From Burkholderiaceae bacterium (GTDB taxonomy: Bacteria; Pseudomonadota; Gammaproteobacteria; Burkholderiales; Burkholderiaceae_B), in the NCBI GenBank assembly GCA_017983955.1, contig JAGOAJ010000003.1, forward strand, positions 1-64,000: a stretch of DNA of 64,000 nucleotides. Direction: 5' to 3'. The notes under the pieces were generated by a model, which did not search any database, was not told the origin of the DNA, and saw only the letters and a list, made by a program, of their open reading frames with translations. Position 1 is the first letter of the stretch; the number at the start of each line of letters is the position of its first letter. A program made the translations under genes and the position numbers. Shown piece after piece: positions 36,143 through 46,459 of this stretch.

Positions 36143-39100
36143 ATGCACGTTCAAGTCCTTAGCAAAGTTGCCGGAAATACTGAAACTATTGATGCCAATA
36201 GCGTCAATTTGCAGTCGCCCTCCATTGTGCGTCTCAAGATTGCCCCCGAGGCAGTTAGAAGCCTAGAGCGTCACGGCGCGGATTTGAAGCTGGTCTTATT
36301 AAGTGGAGAGACTGTATTTATCCAGAATTTTTTTGTTCAGGATGATGACGGCAATCGTAGCGATCTTGTTCTAGAAGATGATGCCGGCGTTCTATGGTGG
36401 GGCCAATATTCGACGCCTTGGTCTGAATTTCACTTTACGGAAATTGAAACTGATACGGCCGTGAGCCCCTGGTGGCTGCTGGCTGGCTTGGGCTTGCTGG
36501 GTGGGGCGGCTGTCGGCGCGAGTGGTGGTGGTGGTGGTGGCGGTGATTCTGACGGCAACCGCCCCCCCGTAGCCGGTAATGACACAGGACGCGGTCACGA
36601 AGACTCTCTTATCATTGGCAATGTACTGCGCAACGACAGCGCGCCAGATGGTGACCCACTGCGCGTTACGGGTTTTAATGTGGATGTCAACGGCAACGGT
36701 AAGCCGGATTCCTTTAACGCGGGCGACACGGTCAAGATAGCGGGTGTGGGCACACTGACACTCCGTCCCGACGGCAGCTATACCTTTACGCCAGATCCGG
36801 ACTGGAATGGCAAGGTGCCAACGGTTAACTACACGATCAGCGACGGACAAGGTGGTTCGGATAATGCCAATCTGGATATTACTGTCGATCCTGTCCAGGA
36901 CCCACCGGTGGCGGTTGATGACTCGGTTATCACGAATGAAAATACGCCTGTTACCGGTAACGTACTGACCAACGACAGCGATCCGGATGGTGATCCGCTG
37001 ACGGTCACTGAATTCAAGGTGGATACCGACGGCGATGGCACGCCCGAGACGTTCATGGCAGGCGACACTGCCACGATTCTAGGTGTGGGCATCCTGACGG
37101 TGGGCACCAATGGCAGCTATACCTTTACGCCAGAGCCAGGCTGGAATGGCGCGGTACCCATAGTCACCTATACGACCAGCGATGGCCAGGGCACGGACAC
37201 GGCGGTTCTGACTATTACGGTCAACGGTGCGCCAGTGCCGGTTGGCTTGATGCCCGATCAGAGCAGCGAAGATGCGAACACGGGTATTAGCGTCAATGTG
37301 ACGGGGGCGTTTGCTGACGTGGATGATCCTACGCTGACCTACAGTGCCAGCGGTCTGCCCACCGGGCTGACGATCGATCCGATGACTGGACTGATCACCG
37401 GAACGGTAGACCGTTCTGCCAGCCAGGGTGGCACGGGCGGTGTCTACAGCGTAACGATAACGGCTACCGACAGTGGGGGGTTGACGACCACACAGACGTT
37501 TGACTGGACAGTGACGAACCTTGTGCCGACGGCGGTGGATGATACAGGTAGCGGCGGCGAGGGCACGCCTGTTACCGGTAACGTACTGACCAACGACAGC
37601 GACCCGGACGGCGATCCGCTGACGGTCACTGAATTCAAGGTGGATACCGACGGCGATGGCACGCCCGAGACGTTCACGGCGGGCGGCACTGCCATGATTC
37701 CCGGTGTGGGCACCCTGACAGTGGGCACCAATGGCAGCTATACCTTTACGCCAGAGCCAGGCTGGAGTGGCAAAGTACCCATAGTTACTTATACGACCAG
37801 CGATGGCGAGGGGGGTACGGACACGGCGGATCTGACTATTACGGTCAACGATGCACCAGTGCCAGTTGATGACTTGTCCCTGATGACTACAAAAGACACT
37901 TCGGTGGACATGGATGTGTTGGCTAACGACACCGATCTGAATGACGGTGAAACGGCTGGTTTGAGGGTCGTCCAGGTCAACGGCCAACCTATTACTAGTG
38001 GTGGTTCAGTCACCATCCTGGATGGTTCAGGTGGCGTATTGGGCACCGTCAGCCTGAACGGCGCAGGCCCACTTACGTTCACGCCGTCACCGGGAGTTTC
38101 CGGTCAGATAACCATTCCTTATACCGTTGACGATGGCAGTGGCGCTACTAATGCTACGGCCACAGCCGACTGGGTTATCAACGTGGTGGGCGTGGATATT
38201 GTCGATAATGCCAGTCCCGCGGATGCTTCACTGGGCGACGATGTACTGGCCAGCATCGACAACCTCCAGAGCGTGGCGATCAGCGGCCAGGTACCGGTTG
38301 ATGGCAGTCTCACCAGCCTGACGGTGTCGGATGGTACAACCACGGTCGTTATTGACGCTGGCACCGTGACTGTGAACCCCGATGGCAGTTTCAACACGAC
38401 CGAGGACCTTAGCGGGTTGAAGGATGGTCCACTGACCGTGACGATGCAGGTGAAGGATGCCGGCGGCAATTCAGCGACGATTACTGACGAGATCCTGAAG
38501 GACACGGTTACCCCAGTAACCATAGATCCGCTGCTGGTGGTCGATGGCGTAGTGCCGACCGTTACCGGTACGGGCGAGCCGGGTGCAACCGTTACGCTGA
38601 CCATTGATGGCGTTACGCCCATCGACGTTACAGTGGGGAATGATGGCACATGGACGTACACGCCTTCCAGTCTGTTAAATGGTACAGAGGTAACCATTCG
38701 GGCCGAGGCGCAAGATCGCTACGGAAATACGAACGACACTGAGCGCAAGGTTGCCGGCCTGTCTGTGCAAGACCAGGCACCTGGGGATGATGCCGATGTG
38801 TTGGTGTATGAGTCAGCGCTGGGTGATGGCTCGGATCCGGCGACAAGTACCGAATCTGCAACGTCCACCTTTACCCTGAGCACCACTGAGGGTGATATTG
38901 AGCGTCTTGTCATCGGTGGTAGTGTCGCCAGTGGCGCGGTCATCGGCGGTACCACCGTTACCCTGTCAGATCTGCAAAACGCTGGCACGACGCCAATTGC
39001 CATCAATACAACTTATGGCATTCTGACCATCACCGGCTACGATTCAAGCACCGGTAAGGTCAGCTTTAGCTACGATATCAGCCAGAACACGACGGCTCAT

Positions 39101-42100
39101 ACGGGCGGCGATCCCGCTAGTTTAGATACGGTTCGCGAAAACATCCAGATTACCGTCGTGGATAGCAATGGGGACACACGTGTTGGTACGGTGGTGGCGG
39201 GCGTGGTCGACGACGCACCGACAGCCAGCGACGAAACCGGAATCAGCCTGGACGAAGGCGGCGTCACCGTGGGGTACGATGTAGGCACCAGCGCTTGGAG
39301 CACGGGTAGCCAGAATCTACTGGACAATGATACCCAGGGCGCAGACGGTGCGCGTATTCACGAGATCACATATACCGACAACACCGGTGCTTCGGTGACA
39401 GTCGCAATCGATGATGGCGGCAGTAAAACGGTCGCAACGCAATATGGCGAGCTTACCGTCTACAGTAATGGCAATTGGACGTACACGTCGGTGAGTTCGG
39501 CCGACCATGACAAGGCCATGAATAATGACACCACCTTAAGTGACGACTTCAACTACACGCTGATCGACGGCGATGGCGACATCAGCAATGCGGCTACCCA
39601 GCCCATTACCGTTAACGACACCATGCCCTCGATGGGCACCCCTGACAGCGGCACCGTAGACGAAGCCAGCCTGGCATTGGGAAGCACTCCTGATGCTAGC
39701 AAACTGAGTGTTACCGGATCATTGAAGGTCACTTCCGGCACGGATGCCATGGATACCGTATTTACGGATGGCGCTGTTGGGTCGGCGACGACGGTAGGCC
39801 AATTACTGGACAAAGGCTGGACCTCGGGTGGGACGGCCTTAGAATACGCCGTCAGCAATGACGGCCACACGCTTCTTGCATACAAAGGAACTGGGCGCGG
39901 CGAGGTCGACAAGATATTCACCGCGGATATTACGAATCCTACGAACGGTGGCGCTGGTTATTCCTTTACCCTGAACGGCCCGGTCGACCATGGAGGTGAC
40001 CCGTCGCTGGAACTGGACTTTAGCGTAACGGTAACCGACAGCGACGACGATTCCGCCGGTGGTAAATTCACGATTACTATCACCGATGACGCGCCGCAAG
40101 ACGATGTTTCCCATACCGTCGACGAGGATCAGAAGCTCACCTTCAACACGACGGCGGACGCTGACCCGAGCAACACAACGATTAGTCAAGGGGGCAGTCC
40201 AATTACAGGGTCCACCAATGGCGACGGCGGCACGGACTATGTTACCGAGCACGGCAAGGTGACCGTCAACGCCGATGGCACGATCACCTACACACCCGAT
40301 GAGCATTACAGCGGTACGGAAACGTTTGTGTACAAAACTATGGATGGGGGTAGCGGAAAAGACACGACTGTCAGCATGACGGTCAACCCTGTGTCCGATG
40401 AGCCCGGCGTATCAGTTGATAGTCCGTCGATCAGCACTCCAGAGGACATGGCGGTGGCGCTGGGCTTGAATGCACCGACGATTACCGATGCCGTCGATAA
40501 AAACGGCTTGAGTGTTGGTGACAATCCGGAGCGCCTGGGGCTAATTACCTTAACGGGCATCCCGGTAGGGGCGGAATTACTGCACGCAGGCGGGGCGCTT
40601 GTGGCTGATGGCAGCGCCATCACCATCTTCCTTAGCGACATACCCTCGGTTGTAGGCATGACGCTTCCCCCAGGTACATTGACTATGACGAGCGCAGAGT
40701 TTGAAGCCTTGCAGGTCAAACCGCCCAAGGATGCACATGAAAATTTCACCGTGCACATGAGCGTGTCCAGCTACGAGGTTGATGCGTCGGGCAATATAGC
40801 GCAAGTGGGTGGCATGGACGTCCCAGGTGCGGAATCGTCTATCGAGGTGAAGGTGGACGTGCTGGCGGTTACCGATACGCCGGAGCTAACGCTGGAACAA
40901 CCTGCAGTTGCAGGCGATGTGGGGGCGGTAAGCCTGACAACCACAGCGGCATTGGATAGTGACAACGCCAAAATCGATGCTGCCATGGATGAAGATGGCA
41001 CGCTGAATTTGCAGTCGGTGCTTAAGGAAGCGTTTATCGATACCGACGGTAGCGAGACGCTCTGGTATGAAATAACTGGCTTGCCTGAAGGTACGCAGGT
41101 GACAGTAGGTGGGACCACCTATACCGCGGGAGCGGATGGCGAGATAAATACGAGTGGGAACCCCATTGGTATCCAGTCTGCTGGACAGGACCCCAACTTC
41201 ACGGTCAAACCCCCTGCAAACTATTCCAATAGCAGCCCGATCAACGCCAAGATCACCCTGCATGTTCAGGATAGTGATGGCGATTCTCCTGGGCATACTC
41301 CCAAGGTTGAATCCGTTGAGGTCGATCTGACACTACGCATCTATGCCAAGCCGGACAACGTAAGACTGAGCGATTCGTCGACGGTAGAGGACACCGCTGT
41401 TGCCTTCCTGCAAGGTATAGCCAGCGGCCTGATCGATTCGGACGGTAGCGAATCCATTTCCCAGGTTCGCTTGACGGGCCTGCCGTCGGAAGGCGGAGCA
41501 TGGACGTTGCTGGACCATGACGGAAATCCAATCACGATCCTGGCTGGGGGCGATGCGACGGGTGGCGGCCTGGTGCTGACTATTGGCACCGGACCAGGTG
41601 AATACACGCTGGAGCAAATTCAGACCTTTACGTTGAAGCCGCCAGCCCATAGTTCGTTTGACGGGAGTCTGACGGTTTACGTCACAACCACGGAAGGGGC
41701 TAGCAATACCCAATCGGGCAACCCCGAAAGCAAGGAGTGGGTGCACGATCTTAAAATTGTAGTCACGCCACAGGCAGAGGTGATCGGCAGCAAGCCAGGC
41801 GTCGGTGATACCGATGGCGACGGTGATGACGATCTCGCCATGAATCCCGATCACGACTACGTGACCGCCGGTGAGGAAGATGCGTGGTTTTCGTTGGGTA
41901 AAGACGGTTCCTTCGACCTGGGGGCCGATTGGGAAAATCAGGACACAAACGAGCAAACCTTTGCCCGCCTGACGCCCGAGCTGGTGGGTGGTGACGGCAC
42001 CCAAGTGGATGCCGTCGGTTCACAGTTCCGCTGGTCGACAGACGGCGGCATCACCTGGGAAGTGCGTACCTATGTCGGCCAGCCAATCGATGTGCCGATG

Positions 42101-45100
42101 GCATACCTCTCGACGCTTGAGTTCATGGCTGCGCCCAATTTTTCAGGCATGTTCAAGATCAAGGTACAGGCGCATACGGTCGATAATGACGAGGACGGTG
42201 ACGGGACGAAGTCGGAGAAAACATCAGGCGAAGCCTGGCTGACCAATGTGCTGATCAAGCCAAAGGCTGATGGCGTCACCCTGGCGCTGAGCCATGCCAG
42301 CGGTAATGAAGACAGCGAGATACCGTTGTCGATCCGGCCCACTAGTTCCGACCCCTCGGAAACCTTCAATATTACGATCTCCAATATCCCGGTAGGTGCC
42401 ATCATCACGTATGGCACTGGCGCCGATGTCAAGACGTTTACCGCAACAGCGGGCAATACCAGTTGGGAAATCGAGGGTTTCGACAGCAGCAAGACTTTGT
42501 CCATCAAGCCGCCACTGAATAGCAACGAGGACTTCACCCTGAACGTGTCGAGTGAGTCGGTTGACACACTTACAGTGGGCGAGGTCACCCATCAAGGTAT
42601 TCAAGCTGGTCCCAGTCTGTCCATTGATGTGACGCTCAAGGGTGTGGCCGACGCCGCAGAGATAACGTTGTCGTCAACGACCCCCAGTTATACCGAGGCG
42701 GGGCTCGACGACAGCACGCAGTCGGTCTTGTTGACTGACCTGGTGACCGTCGCTTTGGTTGATACAGATTCCGAAGCATTGACGATACGCATCAGCGGCC
42801 TTCCCGACGGCTTTTCGCCCAGCCTCGGTACCTTGCTGACGGCCCCGACCGTTACTGGCGAAAACCGGGTTTGGGTGTTGACGCAGGATCAGTTCAATTC
42901 CGCCACCATCAATGTGCCCGCCAATTACAGCGGCACGGTCGACTTCACAGTCGGTGCCGTCACCACAGAGAATGACGGCAACTCACTGACGGGCCCCACG
43001 CACACTGTGCAGTTCACCGTTACACCCTCACCCGAGGCTTCGGTCACCAACAGCGCAACGCTGACGGAAGATGTTCTTAGCAATATTGGGCTGGGAATCG
43101 TGCATCAGAATGGCGATGTGGATGAAACGCTGGCTGGTGTGCGTATTGCCGTGAGCGAGGCCACGGCGCCTGGCTTTATCTTGTATCTGGGTGATGATCC
43201 GGGCACGGCCCAAACGCTTGCCCAGGCGCTTGCAGATGGCAACATCACTTCTGTCACGGAGGGTGGTGTTCAATATTACGTGCTTGACGCAACGCAAGCT
43301 GGGCAACTGGCAGCCCAGGGTGGTTCCAATCTGGATGGTGACTTAGCTGGTTTTGACTTCCAGTATCAGATTACTGATGGTCACTATGGCTCCGTACCCT
43401 CGGGCAGCTCTACGACCAGCGGCTGGCAAAATGGTCACTTCGACCTGGTTGCCAATCCGGTTACGGACGCGCCAGACGTGTCGATCACGAACATGATCGG
43501 AACAAAGGGGACAACCACATCGGCCGATGGTGTAACGGGCGATGATGCCAGCCCCGATACGGTGACCCTGACCGCAGCCGATACCGTAACCGTTACCCTG
43601 AACGTCCACTCGCCCGACCAGGACGGCAGCGAACACCTGGTGCGCATCGTCATCGACGGTGTACCTGATGGGGTGACCGTGACGGGTGGCGAGTTCATCG
43701 GCGGTGGCCAGTGGCTGCTGGTGTATGACGGAACTCAGGCAAAACCCATTGGGGCCGGCGACTTGCAGTTGCAGGTTGAGTTTGTGGTGGGCGATCAGGC
43801 GGGTGCCATTGACGGCCAGGGCATCACCCTTACTGTGCAGGTGCAGGACCGCGGTAATCTGCCCGACCAGATCAGCACGGTGGAATTCGACTCGGTCACT
43901 TGGTATCTGGATACGACTTTTTTCTCAGGAACTGGCGATATTCCAGCGACAATCGATCAGTGGGAATATAACAATGCGCATGTGAGTGAAGACATGCCAT
44001 TTTCCTTGTCGGACATCATCAATGCGAAAATCAATGTAGTAAGTACGGCGGCAAACATTTTTACCATCACCCTGGAAAATCTTCCTCCAGGAACGAACGT
44101 CACAGGCATGACGCTTACCACAGTTGTGGAAAATGGCGTGTCTCGTGAGGTATGGTCGGTGTCGAAGGTCAGTGAACTTGGTATGTTGGATATACAGATC
44201 GAGCAGATGCTGCAGGAACTGATGGATGGCATCACGATCACGCCGCCCCTCAATACCAACGAGAACAATGCGACGGGTGCGTTTGATTTCGACGCCAAAC
44301 TAACAACATCCGTTGCTGGAGGCAGCCGTAACGAAACGGCTGACATCGATTTCGGTGATCTGGGGCTGCCAGTCGATCCGGTTACTGACTCGGCTACGAT
44401 CGACATTCAGCTTAATCCTGGTGTTGAAACGGACGAGTTGAACGAGTCCGACTCCAGCATTCCGATCACCCTGACAGTCAGCAATACCGCCGATGGCGCA
44501 GCGGGCAGTATCGTGGACGGCACGCTGTACCTGCAGTTATCGGCGGACACGCCAAGGTTGCAAGGCGGAACGCTAACCATTGATGGTACGTCTTACACGC
44601 TTCAAAGCGTCACGGGTGTGAGCGGCGTGCCTGATGACGATTACTACGTTGTCCAGGACGTGGCGATGGGCGATACCTTGAATCTGGTCTATACCCCGCC
44701 GGGCGCTATGACGGCGGGTAACGTTACCGTTAATGCCTGGGTACAAAACGAGGAGTCGGGCAGTGCCCAGGACACCAGTAATGCGCCGCTAACATCCACG
44801 GGGACGGGCACGGTGGAAGTGCACATCAGCAACGACGGCGTCACAATAGACAGCGATGCCTCAAGTGGCAACGAGGTGGCGACGGGAGCGACATCCGTCA
44901 ACACCATTGAGCTAACAGGGCTGTCTGCCACGTTAAACGATAACGACAGCTCGGAGCATATTGTTTCCATCCTGCTTTCCAACCTTCCGGATGGGTTCTT
45001 GGTGTATACCGGGGCGGATGCCGCCTCGGCCACGCTGGCCAGTAATGCTGGCGGAGCGATCGGCTTTAACACTTGGGTTGTTTCCGGTGCTGATGGCACG

Positions 45101-46393
45101 CTTCCAGGGTATGTAGGCATTATGCCGCCTCCAAATTGGAGTGGTACGTTGGGTGATCTGCAACTGATCGTGGAGTCGAGCGAGAAGACGCTTTCTGAGA
45201 CTCGCATCGATACGCATCCTCTGGCCGATGTCACGGTCAACCCCGTTGCCAACGGAGTGACGCTGGACGCAACGAAGTCACTCGGCCAGGAAAACGCCAT
45301 TGTTGAGTTGAATCTGAATGCCGCCATGCGAGATGGCAAGGACGCAACAGTTAAGGGCACATCTGATAGTCCTATTGCGCCGGACGGCAGTATTGAAACC
45401 ACGTCGCTGAAAATTACTGGTTTGGGCGAGCATGCCTCGTTCTACGTCGGTGATCCCCGCATCCTGTTGGATGCCAGTCAGTTTAGTTACGATGACTCGA
45501 CGGGAACCTATACGCTGACAGGCCTTAGCCAGGATGATCTGGATACGCTTGCTTTCATGCAGGCGAAATCCGCGCTGACCGATCAGGATTCCTCGACAGC
45601 CGGGACGCAGATCAACATTGAGGCGTGGACAGTGGAAAGCGGCGATCCGACAAAGCAGTCTGCGCATGTAGATAGCATGATCACGCTGGACATACGGGAT
45701 CAGCTTGTCACCACCGGAAACGACACTCTGATCTGGACCGGTAGCGCGATTAACGCGCGCAACGGCATCGATACTGTGCAGATGCGTTATGGTGAATCGC
45801 TTGCTGGCCAGGTTCTAGCTGCCCAACTGAAAGGTGTCGAAATTATCGACATGGGTATCGATGGCGCCAATAGCATTACTGAACTGACACCCGAGCAGCT
45901 TATGGCTATCGCTACAGGGTCTGATCTGGAAATACGGGGCACAGCTGAAGATACGCTGAGTCTGTCGGGTAATTGGGTCGATAACGGGAACAATACCTAT
46001 ACAGGAACGGTTACTGGATCGGATGGCGGGTCGGACACGGTGGTCACGCTGACCATTACGGGCGATGTGGATGTTGCGCCAGTAGCAGCGGGCTTCTCTT
46101 TACCCTTCGGCTTGGCGCACCTGAATGTCGGTGACACCGACCCAGATGATGCCTTCCTGTTTGGCCTTGATAACGAACCACTTGATTTGTCGATGATGCT
46201 GCAGTCCCCGCCTGACACGGGATCGGCGATCGAACCCTGGCTGCCACAAGGCGATGCCGAAATCGATCAGCTGCCTGCTGAAATTACGTCAGCAGCCTCG
46301 CAGGTGGATGCGTACGTAGCCTATGCGCCTGAACCCATGACACTGGATGACGAACTGCAACACGATCTGCAGGGTGCTATGGCCGTGGGTTGA
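36143..46393 (+). CDS. Giant BapA/LapA-like type I-secreted adhesin (3416 aa)
   Basis: This surface protein should promote attachment and biofilm. Residues 1-105 resemble the BapA prefix; a hydrophobic segment (about 107-125, PWWLLAGLGLLGGAAVGA) and a poly-Gly linker follow. The rest is tandem Ig-like, cadherin-like and VCBS-type repeats of about 100-150 aa (motifs NVLTNDSDPDGDPL, DDAPTASDETGISLDEGG), rich in Asp, Thr and Ser, essentially free of Cys. A calcium-site-like run DTDGDGDDD is near 1889. The C-terminus has one degenerate RTX-like stretch (GNDTLIWTGSAI) but no RTX array, and an acidic tail as secretion signal. A full T1SS follows directly. Confidence 0.93.
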   Translation: MHVQVLSKVAGNTETIDANSVNLQSPSIVRLKIAPEAVRSLERHGADLKLVLLSGETVFIQNFFVQDDDGNRSDLVLEDDAGVLWWGQYSTPWSEFHFTEIETDTAVSPWWLLAGLGLLGGAAVGASGGGGGGGDSDGNRPPVAGNDTGRGHEDSLIIGNVLRNDSAPDGDPLRVTGFNVDVNGNGKPDSFNAGDTVKIAGVGTLTLRPDGSYTFTPDPDWNGKVPTVNYTISDGQGGSDNANLDITVDPVQDPPVAVDDSVITNENTPVTGNVLTNDSDPDGDPLTVTEFKVDTDGDGTPETFMAGDTATILGVGILTVGTNGSYTFTPEPGWNGAVPIVTYTTSDGQGTDTAVLTITVNGAPVPVGLMPDQSSEDANTGISVNVTGAFADVDDPTLTYSASGLPTGLTIDPMTGLITGTVDRSASQGGTGGVYSVTITATDSGGLTTTQTFDWTVTNLVPTAVDDTGSGGEGTPVTGNVLTNDSDPDGDPLTVTEFKVDTDGDGTPETFTAGGTAMIPGVGTLTVGTNGSYTFTPEPGWSGKVPIVTYTTSDGEGGTDTADLTITVNDAPVPVDDLSLMTTKDTSVDMDVLANDTDLNDGETAGLRVVQVNGQPITSGGSVTILDGSGGVLGTVSLNGAGPLTFTPSPGVSGQITIPYTVDDGSGATNATATADWVINVVGVDIVDNASPADASLGDDVLASIDNLQSVAISGQVPVDGSLTSLTVSDGTTTVVIDAGTVTVNPDGSFNTTEDLSGLKDGPLTVTMQVKDAGGNSATITDEILKDTVTPVTIDPLLVVDGVVPTVTGTGEPGATVTLTIDGVTPIDVTVGNDGTWTYTPSSLLNGTEVTIRAEAQDRYGNTNDTERKVAGLSVQDQAPGDDADVLVYESALGDGSDPATSTESATSTFTLSTTEGDIERLVIGGSVASGAVIGGTTVTLSDLQNAGTTPIAINTTYGILTITGYDSSTGKVSFSYDISQNTTAHTGGDPASLDTVRENIQITVVDSNGDTRVGTVVAGVVDDAPTASDETGISLDEGGVTVGYDVGTSAWSTGSQNLLDNDTQGADGARIHEITYTDNTGASVTVAIDDGGSKTVATQYGELTVYSNGNWTYTSVSSADHDKAMNNDTTLSDDFNYTLIDGDGDISNAATQPITVNDTMPSMGTPDSGTVDEASLALGSTPDASKLSVTGSLKVTSGTDAMDTVFTDGAVGSATTVGQLLDKGWTSGGTALEYAVSNDGHTLLAYKGTGRGEVDKIFTADITNPTNGGAGYSFTLNGPVDHGGDPSLELDFSVTVTDSDDDSAGGKFTITITDDAPQDDVSHTVDEDQKLTFNTTADADPSNTTISQGGSPITGSTNGDGGTDYVTEHGKVTVNADGTITYTPDEHYSGTETFVYKTMDGGSGKDTTVSMTVNPVSDEPGVSVDSPSISTPEDMAVALGLNAPTITDAVDKNGLSVGDNPERLGLITLTGIPVGAELLHAGGALVADGSAITIFLSDIPSVVGMTLPPGTLTMTSAEFEALQVKPPKDAHENFTVHMSVSSYEVDASGNIAQVGGMDVPGAESSIEVKVDVLAVTDTPELTLEQPAVAGDVGAVSLTTTAALDSDNAKIDAAMDEDGTLNLQSVLKEAFIDTDGSETLWYEITGLPEGTQVTVGGTTYTAGADGEINTSGNPIGIQSAGQDPNFTVKPPANYSNSSPINAKITLHVQDSDGDSPGHTPKVESVEVDLTLRIYAKPDNVRLSDSSTVEDTAVAFLQGIASGLIDSDGSESISQVRLTGLPSEGGAWTLLDHDGNPITILAGGDATGGGLVLTIGTGPGEYTLEQIQTFTLKPPAHSSFDGSLTVYVTTTEGASNTQSGNPESKEWVHDLKIVVTPQAEVIGSKPGVGDTDGDGDDDLAMNPDHDYVTAGEEDAWFSLGKDGSFDLGADWENQDTNEQTFARLTPELVGGDGTQVDAVGSQFRWSTDGGITWEVRTYVGQPIDVPMAYLSTLEFMAAPNFSGMFKIKVQAHTVDNDEDGDGTKSEKTSGEAWLTNVLIKPKADGVTLALSHASGNEDSEIPLSIRPTSSDPSETFNITISNIPVGAIITYGTGADVKTFTATAGNTSWEIEGFDSSKTLSIKPPLNSNEDFTLNVSSESVDTLTVGEVTHQGIQAGPSLSIDVTLKGVADAAEITLSSTTPSYTEAGLDDSTQSVLLTDLVTVALVDTDSEALTIRISGLPDGFSPSLGTLLTAPTVTGENRVWVLTQDQFNSATINVPANYSGTVDFTVGAVTTENDGNSLTGPTHTVQFTVTPSPEASVTNSATLTEDVLSNIGLGIVHQNGDVDETLAGVRIAVSEATAPGFILYLGDDPGTAQTLAQALADGNITSVTEGGVQYYVLDATQAGQLAAQGGSNLDGDLAGFDFQYQITDGHYGSVPSGSSTTSGWQNGHFDLVANPVTDAPDVSITNMIGTKGTTTSADGVTGDDASPDTVTLTAADTVTVTLNVHSPDQDGSEHLVRIVIDGVPDGVTVTGGEFIGGGQWLLVYDGTQAKPIGAGDLQLQVEFVVGDQAGAIDGQGITLTVQVQDRGNLPDQISTVEFDSVTWYLDTTFFSGTGDIPATIDQWEYNNAHVSEDMPFSLSDIINAKINVVSTAANIFTITLENLPPGTNVTGMTLTTVVENGVSREVWSVSKVSELGMLDIQIEQMLQELMDGITITPPLNTNENNATGAFDFDAKLTTSVAGGSRNETADIDFGDLGLPVDPVTDSATIDIQLNPGVETDELNESDSSIPITLTVSNTADGAAGSIVDGTLYLQLSADTPRLQGGTLTIDGTSYTLQSVTGVSGVPDDDYYVVQDVAMGDTLNLVYTPPGAMTAGNVTVNAWVQNEESGSAQDTSNAPLTSTGTGTVEVHISNDGVTIDSDASSGNEVATGATSVNTIELTGLSATLNDNDSSEHIVSILLSNLPDGFLVYTGADAASATLASNAGGAIGFNTWVVSGADGTLPGYVGIMPPPNWSGTLGDLQLIVESSEKTLSETRIDTHPLADVTVNPVANGVTLDATKSLGQENAIVELNLNAAMRDGKDATVKGTSDSPIAPDGSIETTSLKITGLGEHASFYVGDPRILLDASQFSYDDSTGTYTLTGLSQDDLDTLAFMQAKSALTDQDSSTAGTQINIEAWTVESGDPTKQSAHVDSMITLDIRDQLVTTGNDTLIWTGSAINARNGIDTVQMRYGESLAGQVLAAQLKGVEIIDMGIDGANSITELTPEQLMAIATGSDLEIRGTAEDTLSLSGNWVDNGNNTYTGTVTGSDGGSDTVVTLTITGDVDVAPVAAGFSLPFGLAHLNVGDTDPDDAFLFGLDNEPLDLSMMLQSPPDTGSAIEPWLPQGDAEIDQLPAEITSAASQVDAYVAYAPEPMTLDDELQHDLQGAMAVG
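36945..37244 (+). repeat. Adhesin repeat copy 1
   Basis: This stretch of about 300 bases is nearly identical to 37566-37868 (offset 621 bases, 207 residues). It encodes a repeat starting TPVTGNVLTNDSDPDGDPL. Near identity in DNA points to recent duplication or gene conversion. Confidence 0.85.
37566..37868 (+). repeat. Adhesin repeat copy 2
   Basis: Nearly identical to 36945-37244, with a three-base insertion near its end (GEGGTD against GQGTD). A He_PIG-like Ig domain lies between the two copies. Confidence 0.85.
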
Positions 46394-46459
46394 TGTCGTC
46401 GGGGTGAGGTAGCTCTGCGTCAGGTTGGCGCAGGGTCAAAAGGAAAATGGCAGATATGC

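Noticed and set aside
36392..46247. Many minus-strand open frames opposite the adhesin gene
   Set aside because: The repeated, biased codon use of the adhesin leaves the opposite strand open; no ribosome sites or motifs support them.
46394..46459. Possible hairpin after the adhesin gene as a terminator
   Set aside because: Only a five-base stem (CTGCG/CGCAG) and no T run; the T1SS genes are probably co-transcribed.
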